Below, one piece after another: positions 33,240 through 42,257 of a DNA stretch of 64,000 nt (positions within the stretch are counted from its first letter, which is position 1; each line of letters opens with the position of its first letter). A program made the translations under genes and the position numbers. This DNA comes from Micromonospora polyrhachis (lineage in GTDB: Bacteria > Actinomycetota > Actinomycetes > Mycobacteriales > Micromonosporaceae): NCBI RefSeq assembly GCF_014203835.1, contig NZ_JACHJW010000001.1, positions 3,050,501-3,114,500 of the forward strand, read 5' to 3'. The notes below the pieces were generated by a model. The model was not told where the DNA came from, searched no databases, and was given only the letters and a program-made list of their open reading frames with translations.

Positions 33240-33595
33240 GCCGCAACCGCGACAAGGGCACCGCCTGGGAAACCGCCATCGTCGGCTATCTCCGCACCGC
33301 CGGAGCCACCCAAACCGAACGCCGAGCCCTTGCTGGCAACCTCGACCGAGGCGACATCGCCGGCATCCCCGGCCTTGTCATCGAAGCCAAGAACGAAAAG
33401 ACCATCACCCTCAGCGCGTACGTCACCGAAGCCGAGCAGGAGCGAGTCAACGACGGGGCCCGCATCGGCCTCGCCTGGGTCAAACGTCGCGGTAAGACCA
33501 GCCCCGGTGACGCATACGTCGTCATGACCGGCGACAACCTGATCCGCCTCCTGGCCGACGCCGGCTACATCCAGTCGGAGGCCGCCCGTGGCTGA
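33236..33595 (+). CDS. Holliday-junction resolvase-like PD-(D/E)XK nuclease
   Basis: 119 residues. Conserved acidic and lysine residues are visible: KGTAWETAIVGYL (E), LDRGDIAGIPGLVIEAKNEK (G-D...E-x-K), typical of Hjc/VRR-type nucleases in phages. It would resolve branched DNA during replication or packaging. GTG start overlapping the previous gene. Confidence 0.75.
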   Translation: MSRNRDKGTAWETAIVGYLRTAGATQTERRALAGNLDRGDIAGIPGLVIEAKNEKTITLSAYVTEAEQERVNDGARIGLAWVKRRGKTSPGDAYVVMTGDNLIRLLADAGYIQSEAARG

Positions 33596-33785
33596 GGACC
33601 CCGACCGCACCACCGCCGTCGAGCTGCCCCCGGCGGTCATCCGCCGCATCCTCGACGCCGGCCAAGACGTAGCCCACGCCACCGAAGCCGCCCTTGCGCC
33701 CGTTGCCAGCTACGCCTACCGCGAGGGCTGGGTCGAGGGCTACCTCGCACGCCACCGAGAGATCCAGGGAGACCCGCAGTCATGA
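33588..33785 (+). CDS. Small phage hypothetical protein
   Basis: 65 residues, GTG start, helical (PPAVIRRILDAGQDVAHATE, YREGWVEGYLARHREIQG). No known domain. Overlaps both neighbours. Confidence 0.55.
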   Translation: MAEDPDRTTAVELPPAVIRRILDAGQDVAHATEAALAPVASYAYREGWVEGYLARHREIQGDPQS

Positions 33786-34615
33786 CCGACCGAGTACGCC
33801 TCACCGACGTGCCACTCACCCCAGCCACCCACACCCGCCTCGCCGACGTGCTGGCCGCCATCGCCGCCACCGACCCATCCCGACACGGACACACCGGCCC
33901 CGACACCCCGGAGACCACCGCCCGCTACAACCGGCGTAACCGGCTGGTCTGGGCCGCGCTCACCCTGGCCCGCGACGCCGGCATTCCGGCCGGTGTCGGC
34001 GTGGATGTCGGCGACCCGCGGCCGGTTGTGGTCTACATCGACTTGCCGACCGGGCAGGTCTCCTGGCACCTGCCCGCGTACGACGGCGAGTGGGACGGAC
34101 ACAGCACCAACACCAAATACCGGCGCCTGGCGTCGTACGTCCGCATTTATGGCCGGCTCGACAGCGGCCAGCCGCCACTGGCCGCCGAGACCGCCCACCA
34201 GGCCCTCGACGCCATGTACGTCGTACGTGACCAACTCGCCGCCGAGCTGGAGCAGGCCCGCGCCGACCTTGCCCAGGCCCGGCGGGAGGCCGAGTCCCTC
34301 AAGGACGACCTCGCCGCAGGGGACGCCGTCATCACCGCCGCCCGAGCGGTGGCCGACTCCACCCGGCTCAGCCGGTCGGCACTCATGACCCTCGCCGATG
34401 CACTCGCCCACTACGGCACCCCGCCGCCGTACACCGCCCCGGCCCCCGGTTCCGCCACGCGCGCGGAGGAGCCCGCCGCCGAGAGTGCCGCCACTCAACG
34501 GCCCAAGCCCGGCCAGTTCTGCACCCAACACTGGTCGTGGCTATGCCAGGCCGGTCAAGGCCGCTGCCCCGCTGCCCTGCACGCCACCGACCGCGCCACC
34601 GGCGGTGACCGGTGA
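33782..34615 (+). CDS. Phage hypothetical protein with coiled coil
   Basis: 277 residues. Residues about 65-125 are a mixed alpha/beta part; residues 140-185 are a coiled coil (QLAAELEQARADLAQARREA). C-terminal Cys/His (FCTQHWSWLCQAGQGRCPAA). Function unknown. ATGA coupling to the previous gene. Confidence 0.6.
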   Translation: MTDRVRLTDVPLTPATHTRLADVLAAIAATDPSRHGHTGPDTPETTARYNRRNRLVWAALTLARDAGIPAGVGVDVGDPRPVVVYIDLPTGQVSWHLPAYDGEWDGHSTNTKYRRLASYVRIYGRLDSGQPPLAAETAHQALDAMYVVRDQLAAELEQARADLAQARREAESLKDDLAAGDAVITAARAVADSTRLSRSALMTLADALAHYGTPPPYTAPAPGSATRAEEPAAESAATQRPKPGQFCTQHWSWLCQAGQGRCPAALHATDRATGGDR

Positions 34616-34899
34616 CCACGCAGCTCGAACTCTTCGCAACCACCGCGCCAGTTGATGGCGCACCGCTCACCGTCGCCGACCTCGACGAGTGGATCGCCGT
34701 AACCCGCAACGTGGCTAACTCGCACGCCGCCGGCCACTATCCGTTCGAGTGGGCCCGCGCAGGCCTTGGCGCGTTACTCGGCGAGGTGATTCCGCATCGC
34801 CGCTGGTCGACGCGGGAACTGCTCGATGCGCTTGCTCGCGCCCGCCAGATCGCCGCCAAGGCCGACGTCGACGACCGCGTGATCGGCGGTGACCGGTGA
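34612..34899 (+). CDS. Phage hypothetical protein
   Basis: 95 residues, GTGA-coupled. Starts TTQLELFATTAPVDGAPLTV, followed by helices. The LELF start recalls many small phage nucleic-acid enzymes' neighbours but no domain is identified. Confidence 0.55.
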   Translation: MTTQLELFATTAPVDGAPLTVADLDEWIAVTRNVANSHAAGHYPFEWARAGLGALLGEVIPHRRWSTRELLDALARARQIAAKADVDDRVIGGDR

Positions 34900-34997
34900 C
34901 CGCCACAATGCCCCGCCAGCCCGCCCAGACGGCCGTACAGCCACCGTCCACACCAGACGCACCCACCAGCACCCCCGACACCGCACACACCGCCTAA
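34896..34997 (+). CDS. Very small coupled ORF, 33 residues
   Basis: GTG overlaps the previous stop. Pro/Thr-rich peptide (QPPSTPDAPTSTPDTAHTA). TAAGGAG at its stop serves as ribosome site of the next gene, so it may act through coupling only. Confidence 0.35.
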   Translation: MTATMPRQPAQTAVQPPSTPDAPTSTPDTAHTA

Positions 34998-35005
34998 GGA
35001 GCCCC

Positions 35006-35473
35006 ATGGCCGGCTACGACAGCACCGCCGACACCCTCAAGCACAGCCTCCGCGTTGGCGCCCTCCTGGCCCCCGTGGTCGCCGATCTGGCCCGCCGAGC
35101 CGTCGAGCACGACCTCAGCAAGCTCGCTGATCCCGAGCTATCCGCCTACAACGAGACCGTCCCGCTGTTACGGACCACCACCTACGGCACCGCCGAGTAC
35201 GAACGCCACCGGACAGCAATGGGCGATGCGCTCACCCACCACTACGCCCACAACCGGCACCACCCAGAGCACCACCAGGGCGGAATCAGCGGCATGACTC
35301 TCGTCGACCTGATCGAAATGCTCGCCGACTGGCGGGCTGCCACTGAGCGCCACCCGGACGGCAGCCTCGCGGCCAGCCTGCCAATCCAGCAGCAGCGCTA
35401 CGGAATCAGCGACCAGCTGATGCAGATCCTGACCTCCACCGCCCGCCACCTCGGATGGCTCGACCCGTCCTGA
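35006..35473 (+). CDS. DUF5662-like phage protein
   Basis: 155 residues after AAGGAG. Helical protein with repeated His: LKHSLRVGALLAPVV, VEHDLSKLADPE, HHYAHNRHHPEHHQGG, an HD-domain-like arrangement found in DUF5662 phage proteins. Possibly metal-dependent phosphohydrolase. Function not established. Confidence 0.65.
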   Translation: MAGYDSTADTLKHSLRVGALLAPVVADLARRAVEHDLSKLADPELSAYNETVPLLRTTTYGTAEYERHRTAMGDALTHHYAHNRHHPEHHQGGISGMTLVDLIEMLADWRAATERHPDGSLAASLPIQQQRYGISDQLMQILTSTARHLGWLDPS

Positions 35474-35552
35474 CGCCCGCTGGCCGCCGCCACCACGGGG
35501 CGGCCACCACCCCGCACCCCGCACCACCCGTACCGACCCGGGAGAGACCAAC

Positions 35553-35996
35553 GTGATGACCCCGACCGCCCACGCGGACACACTTACCGCCGACGTAGAC
35601 CAACTCACCAAACCCATCCACGTCGCCATCCAAGGCCGGATCATCACCCACCCCAGCCTCCTCGACGCACTCCGCGACGCCTGCACCCCCAGCGCCAACA
35701 GCGGCGGCAACATCACCCGCCGAGCCCCCACCAGCCGGCCACCCGCCCGCCTCGACACCATCGACCGCCTCGCCGAGATCTACGTAGGCATCTCCACCTG
35801 GCACAGCCGCCTCAACCTGCCCAGCCCACCCCGCAACGCCGACTGGCAGAAAGCCGTGTTGCGAGCGTTCCCCGCAGCCGTACCCGACCTTGCACCCGCC
35901 ATCGCCGACTACCTGCGCGACGAAATCCACGACTGGTGGCGCGTCGCAGCGGTCGGATCCGGGTGGCGGCCCGAGCAACTCCGCAAGCTCCGATAG
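35553..35996 (+). CDS. Actinophage hypothetical protein (DUF7341-like)
   Basis: 147 residues from GTG/ATG after GGGAGAG. Helical; motifs HPSLLDALRDACTPS, LAEIYVGISTWHSRLNLP, IHDWWRVAAVGSGW. I recall this kind of protein near HNH and terminase genes in actinophages. Role unknown. Confidence 0.6.
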   Translation: MMTPTAHADTLTADVDQLTKPIHVAIQGRIITHPSLLDALRDACTPSANSGGNITRRAPTSRPPARLDTIDRLAEIYVGISTWHSRLNLPSPPRNADWQKAVLRAFPAAVPDLAPAIADYLRDEIHDWWRVAAVGSGWRPEQLRKLR

Positions 35997-36082
35997 CAGC
36001 GTGTCCGAAATGACCAACCAGGGTCATGATCTGCTACGCTTGCGCTCAGCGCAGCCTCATACCCAACGGCAGTGAGGCCCAA

Positions 36083-36119
36083 CAACAGCCCGGTCGAGCG
36101 TGACGCTCCCGGGCTGTTG
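36083..36119. terminator. Hairpin between early operon and HNH/terminase genes
   Basis: caacagcccgg at 36083-36093 pairs with 36109-36119, 11 bp, with an inner gagcgt/acgctc stem in the loop. No T-run. May end the early transcript or regulate late expression. Confidence 0.5.
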
Positions 36120-36140
36120 CCATTCCAGCGAGGAGCCGCC

Positions 36141-36398
36141 ATGCCACAGCCCAGCGTTGGCCGCATCGTCCACTACACCAGCTACGGCACGCCGAATGGC
36201 GAGTACCCCAGCGTCTGTCGGGCCGCCATCACCGCCGTCGACAACTACCAGACCCCCGCCGTCAACGAGGCCGGACAGCACATCGGACACGTCGACCTGG
36301 CCGTGCTCAACCCCGAAGGCCTGTTCTTCAACTGCGGCGTGCACCAGGCCGACGCCGCCCACCGCGGCGGCACCTGGCACTGGCCCGAGCACGTCTAA
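36141..36398 (+). CDS. Small conserved phage protein
   Basis: 85 residues after GAGGAG. Motifs VGRIVHYTSYGTPNGEYPS and GLFFNCGVHQ ... GGTWHWPEH are typical of a short protein that I recall before the terminase in many actinophages. Beta-rich. Function unknown. Confidence 0.7.
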   Translation: MPQPSVGRIVHYTSYGTPNGEYPSVCRAAITAVDNYQTPAVNEAGQHIGHVDLAVLNPEGLFFNCGVHQADAAHRGGTWHWPEHV

Positions 36399-36486
36399 CA
36401 CAAACGTTCCGTGGCGGAACGGTGCTGGGTCGCTGGGGAAGCGGGCAGGCGATGGCTGCGCCTGCCCGCACAGCACGGAGGTGACC

Positions 36487-36837
36487 ATGCCCCGAGCGCT
36501 CCGAGTCTGTTCAACCCCAGGCTGCCCAGAGCTGACCACTGGCGGACGCTGCGACCAACACCGACAGCAAGCCGAGCAGGCACGAGGCACCGCAGCATCG
36601 CGCGGCTACAACGCACGCTGGCGCAGACGACGCACCGCCTACCTACAACGCAACCCCATCTGCCGCCTCTGCCACGGCCTCGCCACCGTCGCCGACCACT
36701 GGCCCACTAGCCGACGCGACCTTGTAGCCCAGGGCGCGGCAGACCCCGACGCAGACCACCAACTCCGACCACTGTGCGCGCCATGCCACAGCAAGGAGAC
36801 GGCACAGCATCAGCCAGGCGGATGGCACACCACCTGA
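36487..36837 (+). CDS. HNH endonuclease of the packaging module
   Basis: 116 residues after GGAGG. Two Cys pairs (CSTPGCPE, NPICRLCHG) and the HNH catalytic motif VADHWPTSRR ... DADHQLRPLCAPCHSKET. Phage HNH proteins beside the terminase are needed for cos-type DNA cleavage and packaging in HK97-like phages. Fits a siphophage with cos ends. Confidence 0.88.
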   Translation: MPRALRVCSTPGCPELTTGGRCDQHRQQAEQARGTAASRGYNARWRRRRTAYLQRNPICRLCHGLATVADHWPTSRRDLVAQGAADPDADHQLRPLCAPCHSKETAQHQPGGWHTT

Positions 36838-37013
36838 CCGCCGTTACGCTCCGTCACCAGGGGTGGGGGGTGACCCCCTAGACGCCCAGGTCAGGGGACC
36901 GCCGGGGAGGGCTCCGGGATGTGCGGAGGGTTCAGACATTCAGAACGACCAAGGATCGTCACGCGATGTGACGGCCACCCGATGCCGCGCGATGCGGCTG
37001 AGGAGCGATCGAC
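36838..37013. other. Gap before terminase, possible late promoter or cos region
   Basis: 176 bases without a gene. Contains a G-rich hairpin (ggggtggggggtgaccccc at 36863) and a small dyad tcgtcacgcgatgtgacgg at 36957. No firm site. Confidence 0.35.
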
Positions 37014-37541
37014 ATGGCACGTGGTGGAGCACGTAACCGGTCAGGCCCCACGCCCGACCCTAAGTCGGCCCGATCGGACCGGCGCAGCTACAAACTGACC
37101 GCGCTCCCGGCGGAGGGCTACGACGGCGAGGTGCCGGACTTTCCGCTGCCGGACCTGCCCGTCTGGCATGAGTACTTCGTCGACAAGCAGAAGGTCCGCG
37201 AGCTTGACCAGGAGGCTACCGAGGACCGGAGCGACCGTGAGCGGGAGTTGTGGCGGTGGGCGTGGCGCACCCCGCAGGCCTGCGCCTGGTCGACGCAGCC
37301 GTGGCGTTGGCATGCGGTCGCGATGTGGGTGCGTACCTCGGCGCTGTGTGAGTCGTCCGACGCTACCGCCGCCGACAAGAACTCGCTGCACCGGTTCGCC
37401 GACCAGATCGGCCTGAGCCCGGCCGGGATGAAGGAGAACGGTTGGGCGATCGCCGTCGACGAGGTCGCCGCCAAGCGCGAGCAGACCACCACCGTGGCGG
37501 CCAAGCCCAAGCGGCGGCTGCGCGCCGTCGGCGATGAGTGA
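37014..37541 (+). CDS. Terminase small subunit
   Basis: 175 residues. Basic start (MARGGARNRSGPTPDPKSAR) then a helical domain with Trp-rich stretch (REDLWRWAWRTPQ-like: LWRWAWRTPQACAWSTQPWR). It binds the packaging start site and recruits the large subunit. It overlaps TerL by eight bases, as is usual for this pair. Confidence 0.8.
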   Translation: MARGGARNRSGPTPDPKSARSDRRSYKLTALPAEGYDGEVPDFPLPDLPVWHEYFVDKQKVRELDQEATEDRSDRERELWRWAWRTPQACAWSTQPWRWHAVAMWVRTSALCESSDATAADKNSLHRFADQIGLSPAGMKENGWAIAVDEVAAKREQTTTVAAKPKRRLRAVGDE

Positions 37542-39222
37542 GTTCGTTGTCGACTTCCCCACCCTCGGCGACCTGATCGACGCCTGGATCGAGCGGCACT
37601 GCCGCGTCCCGGACAAGTTCAAGCGGGGCGACCCGTTTCGGCAGGCCGACTGGCAGTTCTGGTGCACCGCGAACCACTATCGGGTCCGCGAGGGCATCCG
37701 GTTCGTTGCGCCCGAGGACGCCGACGAGCACAACCAGGTGCTGCTGAACCAGGCGTTTGTCTACCGACGGTCGCTGATTGCTGCGCCGCAGAAGACTGGC
37801 AAGGGCCCGTGGTCGGCGTCGCTGGTTGCGGTGGAGGCATGCGGCCCGAGCTTGTTCGCTGGTTGGGCGGAAGAGGGCGACGTCTACCGGTGCGATAACA
37901 ACGGGTGCGGCTGCGGCTGGGAGTACGAGTACCTGCCGGGTGAGCCGAAGGGGATGCGTCACCCGTCGCCGCTGATCCAGCTGACGGCAAACGCCGAGGA
38001 CCAGGTCGATAACGTCTACAAGCCGTTGAAGGCGATGATCCGGCTCGGCCCGCTCAGCGAACTGCTACTGGTCCGAGAAGGGTTCATCCGCATCGCGGGC
38101 CTGTCCGACGATGAGGACCTGGACCGGATCGATGTGGTGACCTCGTCTGCGCGCACACGACTGGGCAACCCGATCACGTTCGCGATGCAGGACGAGGCTG
38201 GCCTGTACACCAAGGCCAACAAGATGATCGACGTCGCGGAGACCCAGCGCCGGGGTGCCGCCGGCATGGGCGGCCGGACTGTGGCAACCACGAATGCGTG
38301 GAACCCGGCCGAGGACTCCTACGCGCAGCGAACCTACGAATCGGCGAGCAAGGACATCTTCCGGTTCTATCGGGACCCGGACAAGGCGTTGCGAGGCCGG
38401 GACGGGAAGCCGCTGCGGTACGCGGTCAAGCGGGAGCGGCGCTTGATCCACGAGTACGTCTACGCCGGTTCTTGGTGGGTCAACCTCGATAGCATCGAGG
38501 CGGACGCGGCCGAGCTGATGGAGACCGATCCGGCTCAGGCCGAAAGATTCTTCGGTAACCGGCTGGTGTACGGGTCGGGCTCGTGGTGCAACGGCGAACG
38601 GTGGGATGCCCGGGCAGCGCCCCGCGAGGTGCCGGACGGTACGCCGATTGTGTTGGGCCTCGACGGCTCAGACGTGGATGACTGGACCGTGATCCGTGCC
38701 GAGACGCAGGCCGGCTACCAGTTCACCCCGACGTACGGGCCGGACCGGCGGCCGACCATCTGGGATCCCGCCCAGTGGTCCGGGCAGGTGCCCCGCTCCG
38801 AGGTGCGCGCCGCCGTTGACGAACTGTTCGCCCGCTACCAGGTGGTTCGGATGTATGGCGACCCGCCGTACTGGGAGACCGAACTGGACGAGTTCGCCGC
38901 TCAGTACGGCGAGAAGCGGGTGGTTCGCTGGGAGACGTACCGGCCGGTGCAGATGCACGCTGCTGCCGAGCGCTTGTTGACTGACGTGAACAAGGTCGAC
39001 TCCGGGTGGACCCACGACGGGTGCCGGATCACTGCGATTCAGGTGCGCAACGCTCGGAAGCTCGCTCGAAACAACGGCCGGTACGTGCTCGGCAAGCCGG
39101 CGCAGGCTCAAAAAATCGACGCCTGCGTCACGTCGATTATCTGCCACGAGGCGGCTGGTGACGTGACCGCCGCAGGGCTGTGGCCGAAGCCGAAGACCCG
39201 CCGGAAGCTGATCGTGATGTGA
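37534..39222 (+). CDS. Terminase large subunit
   Basis: 562 residues. ATPase Walker A is variant: LIAAPQKTGKGPWSA (about residue 83); Walker B ITFAMQDEAG (about 218). The RNase H-like nuclease domain has IVLGLDGSDVDDWT, RMYGDPPYWETE and KIDACVTSIICHEA with the acidic residues. It cuts and pumps DNA into the capsid. A Cys-rich insertion (RCDNNGCGCGWEYEY, residues about 120-135) between the Walker motifs looks like a small zinc-binding loop, which is not general for the family. Confidence 0.93.
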   Translation: MSEFVVDFPTLGDLIDAWIERHCRVPDKFKRGDPFRQADWQFWCTANHYRVREGIRFVAPEDADEHNQVLLNQAFVYRRSLIAAPQKTGKGPWSASLVAVEACGPSLFAGWAEEGDVYRCDNNGCGCGWEYEYLPGEPKGMRHPSPLIQLTANAEDQVDNVYKPLKAMIRLGPLSELLLVREGFIRIAGLSDDEDLDRIDVVTSSARTRLGNPITFAMQDEAGLYTKANKMIDVAETQRRGAAGMGGRTVATTNAWNPAEDSYAQRTYESASKDIFRFYRDPDKALRGRDGKPLRYAVKRERRLIHEYVYAGSWWVNLDSIEADAAELMETDPAQAERFFGNRLVYGSGSWCNGERWDARAAPREVPDGTPIVLGLDGSDVDDWTVIRAETQAGYQFTPTYGPDRRPTIWDPAQWSGQVPRSEVRAAVDELFARYQVVRMYGDPPYWETELDEFAAQYGEKRVVRWETYRPVQMHAAAERLLTDVNKVDSGWTHDGCRITAIQVRNARKLARNNGRYVLGKPAQAQKIDACVTSIICHEAAGDVTAAGLWPKPKTRRKLIVM

Positions 39223-39237
39223 GGTGAAGGAGGTGCC

Positions 39238-40677
39238 GTGGCGCTGCCTACCGATGACCTGGGCTGGTTGACGTGGTTGGCGCAACGCCACGACGCACGC
39301 CTGCCACAGCTCAAAGAGCTGAACTCGCTGTACGAAGGAACTGCGCCGCTGCATTACCTGCACCCGGAGATCCAGCGTGAGCTGGATGGCCGGATCCAGC
39401 CGGTCAGCCTCGGGTGGCCGATGCTGGCCGTTGACCCGCTTGAGGAGCGGTTGGACCTGCTGGCGTTTCGGTATCCGGAGGACGACGACCTGACGGACGC
39501 GTCGCCGGAGGAGCTGGCGTCCTACGCGGCTGACGCGAATCTGTTGCGGGTGTGGCGGGATAACCAGATGGATGCCGAGGTCACCATGGCGCACGTTGAT
39601 GCGCTGGTGATGGGCCGGTCGTACATCTCGGTCGGCACCGGTGATGATTCGGACACTCCGCTGGTGGCGGTCGAAAGCCCGTTGGAGATGTACGCCGACA
39701 TCGACCCGCGTACGAGAGTGCCGAGGGCGGCGCTGCGACGGTGGCGGGAGGATCAGGACTCGCTGGCGCGGTTGCCGGAGCAGTACGCGACCTTGTACCT
39801 GCCGGATCGGACGGTCTGGTATGACCAGGGGCCGCAGGGTTGGCGTGAGACTGGCCGGGATGAGCACGGCCTGGGCGAGGTGCTGGTTTCGCCGCTGGTG
39901 AACCGGGGTCGTACGGCGGACCGGTACGGGCGGTCGGAACTGACTCCGGCGATGCTCAGCCTGTCGCACGCGGCGAACAAGATCGCCACGGACATGATGG
40001 TCGCGGCTGAGTTCCACGCGATCCCGCTGCGGGCCATCTTCGGTATCGGGCCCGAGGATCTACAGGACGCCGACGGTAACCGTCAATCGGCGTTGCAGGT
40101 CATCATGGGCCGGCTGTTGACGGTGCCGACGGAGACGGCCGGTGACGTCAAGCCGCACGAGTTCCAAGCGTCGAGCCTGGCGAACTTCCACGACACGCTT
40201 AACCAGCTCGCCCGGTTGTGTGCTGGTCTGCTCGGGCTGGATCCGTCGGTGATGGGCTACACCACTGACAACCCGGCCTCGGCGGAGGCGTTGAAGGCGC
40301 GTGAGGTGCGGCTGATCCGCCGGGCCGAGCGGGCTCAGGTGGCGTTCGGCGGTGGTCACCGGCGGGCGGCCCGGCAGGTACGCCGGTTGCAGGAGGGTGG
40401 CCAGGAGGATCCGCGGGCGAAGCGCATCGAGGTCATGTGGCGTGACGCAGCTACCCCAACCAGGGCGCAGGCTGCGGACGCCGCTACCAAGCTGCTGACC
40501 GCTGGTGCGATCACGAAGCGACAGGCCCGGGAGGACATGGGCTACACGCCGGGCCAGATTCGGCGGATGGAGGCGGAGGACCAGGCGGCGGCTGAGCAGG
40601 ACCCGGTCCGGCTGATCGCCGATGATCTGGCCAACCGGGCGTCGGTGCCGCAGCCGGAGCCGGCTGGTGTCGCCTGA
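39238..40677 (+). CDS. Portal protein (SPP1 gp6-like)
   Basis: 479 residues, GTG after AAGGAGG. Typical portal features: N-terminal LAQRHDARLPQLKELNSLYE, the long stem helices and the conserved LDPSVMGYTTDNPASAEALK segment near residue 335-355. Forms the dodecameric vertex ring. Followed with overlap by the MuF-like gene. Confidence 0.9.
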   Translation: MALPTDDLGWLTWLAQRHDARLPQLKELNSLYEGTAPLHYLHPEIQRELDGRIQPVSLGWPMLAVDPLEERLDLLAFRYPEDDDLTDASPEELASYAADANLLRVWRDNQMDAEVTMAHVDALVMGRSYISVGTGDDSDTPLVAVESPLEMYADIDPRTRVPRAALRRWREDQDSLARLPEQYATLYLPDRTVWYDQGPQGWRETGRDEHGLGEVLVSPLVNRGRTADRYGRSELTPAMLSLSHAANKIATDMMVAAEFHAIPLRAIFGIGPEDLQDADGNRQSALQVIMGRLLTVPTETAGDVKPHEFQASSLANFHDTLNQLARLCAGLLGLDPSVMGYTTDNPASAEALKAREVRLIRRAERAQVAFGGGHRRAARQVRRLQEGGQEDPRAKRIEVMWRDAATPTRAQAADAATKLLTAGAITKRQAREDMGYTPGQIRRMEAEDQAAAEQDPVRLIADDLANRASVPQPEPAGVA

Positions 40678-41579
40678 GGCTGTGGCGCTGCGCCACTATC
40701 GGGACCGGCGCAGGCTGATTCGGGCTGTCGCCCAGACTGCCCGGGACGCGTGGCGTCGGGTCGATCCGGCCAACATCGCCGGGTCGTGGCATGGCGAATT
40801 GGTGCGGCTGCTGGTGACGCTGGTCGGGGCGCAGCAGGCCGCAGCGCAGCAGGCGGACGGCTACCTGTCGGCGGTGCTCGCCTCTCAGGGGGTGGCTGCG
40901 GAACCGGTGGGACTCCTGGTGTCGTCGGCGTTGACCGGTGTCGCCTCGGACGGCCGTCCGCTGGACAGCCTGCTGTACCAGCCGGTGGTGACGTCCCTGA
41001 CTGCGATCGGGCAGGGTGCACCGGTTGGCCGGGCACTGGCCGGCGGGTACGTGCACCTGGACATGATTGTGCGGACGCAAGTGGCGGACGCTGGTCGTGT
41101 CGCGGATCAGGTCGCGACGGTGGCACGTAGGCAGGCGACCGGCTATGTGCGGATGGTTGTCGGCCGGACGTGCGGCAGGTGTTTGATCCTCGCGGGGAGG
41201 TGGTACGGGTGGTCGACCGGGTTCCGGCGCCACCCTCGATTACCGCTGCGACTGCATCCACATTCCGGCGGCTGAGAACACGGCTGGCGACTTGCGTACC
41301 GACCCGCGTGCGGCGTTCGACGCGATGACCCGTGAGGAGCAGGCCAAGGCGTTCACGGTGGCCGGCGCTGAGGCCATCAGATCCGGCGCGGATCCGGCGC
41401 GGGTCGTCAACGCCCGCCGGGGCATGTACGAGGCGGGCGGGCGGCTGCTGACGCGGGAGGCGACGACCCGGCGCGGCATCGGCCGTCCGATACGGCTCAT
41501 GCCCGAGCAGATTTACCGCGACGCCCGCGACCGCAGCGAGACGCTACGCCTGCTGCGGCTGCACGGATACATCATCTGA
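40667..41579 (+). pseudogene. MuF-like minor capsid protein, interrupted by one extra base
   Basis: The frame from GTG 40667 gives a helical head protein up to TCGRCLILAGRWYGWSTGF, then runs into nonsense (RLPLRLHPHSGG). Skipping one T at 41240/41241 continues as YRCDCIHIPAAENTAGDLRT and then into the frame ending at 41579 with RDARDRSETLRLLRLHGY. The Cys pattern CGRC...CDC joined in this way is typical of MuF-like proteins in actinophages. Total about 304 residues when joined. Either a real mutation, making the phage defective, or a base-call error. Confidence 0.8.
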
Positions 41580-41617
41580 CCTGGCGCGATGCCGGGTCAC
41601 CAACCCGAGAGGTCGCG

Positions 41618-42211
41618 ATGACCCAGCCTGACCCGACTACCCCGCCGCCGGGCGATCCGGCGACGCCCCCCACCACCCCGCCGGCTGATCCGGCGCCGTC
41701 CACGCCGCCCGCCGATGAGCCGCTTGGCCCCGGGGGCACGAAGGCGCTCGCCGCCGAGCGTGAAGCTCGGAAGGCACTGGAGAAGCAGCTCGGCGAACTC
41801 GCCCCGCTGAAGCAGATCGCTGACCTGCTCGGCGGCAAGCCCAGCGGCGACGGCCGGACCGACCTGGAGCGGCTTACCGAACGACTCACCCAGCACGAGA
41901 CCGAGCTGGCCGCCGAGCGGTCCGCCCGATACCGGGCTGAGGTCGCCGCGGAGAGAGGCCTGACCCCGCAGCAGGCGGCACGGCTTCAGGGGGCGACCCG
42001 GGAGGAGCTGCTGGCCGACGCTGACGCGCTGCTGGCTCTGTTCCCCACCGCGCCGGCCGGGCCGCGTATGCCGGCACCGGACCCGTCGCAGGGGGCACGC
42101 GGCACCGCCCCGGCCGACCTGGACGTCCAGATTGCCGATGCAGAGACGCGTGGCGACTGGCAGCGCGTGATCAGCCTGAAGCGCCAGAAGGCCAGCCAGA
42201 CCAGCAAGTGA
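41618..42211 (+). CDS. Capsid scaffolding protein
   Basis: 197 residues, Pro/Thr-rich N-terminus (MTQPDPTTPPPGDPATPP), a long acidic coiled coil (AAEREARKALEKQLGELAPL) and a basic C-terminal helix that would contact the capsid (DWQRVISLKRQKASQ). Position just before the capsid gene and the composition fit GPO/scaffold proteins of siphophages. Confidence 0.85.
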   Translation: MTQPDPTTPPPGDPATPPTTPPADPAPSTPPADEPLGPGGTKALAAEREARKALEKQLGELAPLKQIADLLGGKPSGDGRTDLERLTERLTQHETELAAERSARYRAEVAAERGLTPQQAARLQGATREELLADADALLALFPTAPAGPRMPAPDPSQGARGTAPADLDVQIADAETRGDWQRVISLKRQKASQTSK

Positions 42212-42257
42212 CCAGGGCCCGGTATCCGGCGCCCGATACCGAAAGGAGCGGCCGAGC

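Noticed and set aside
38668-40017. Long minus-strand frame opposite terminase and portal
   Set aside because: Antisense shadow with Arg/Gln/Val bias; real genes lie on the other strand.
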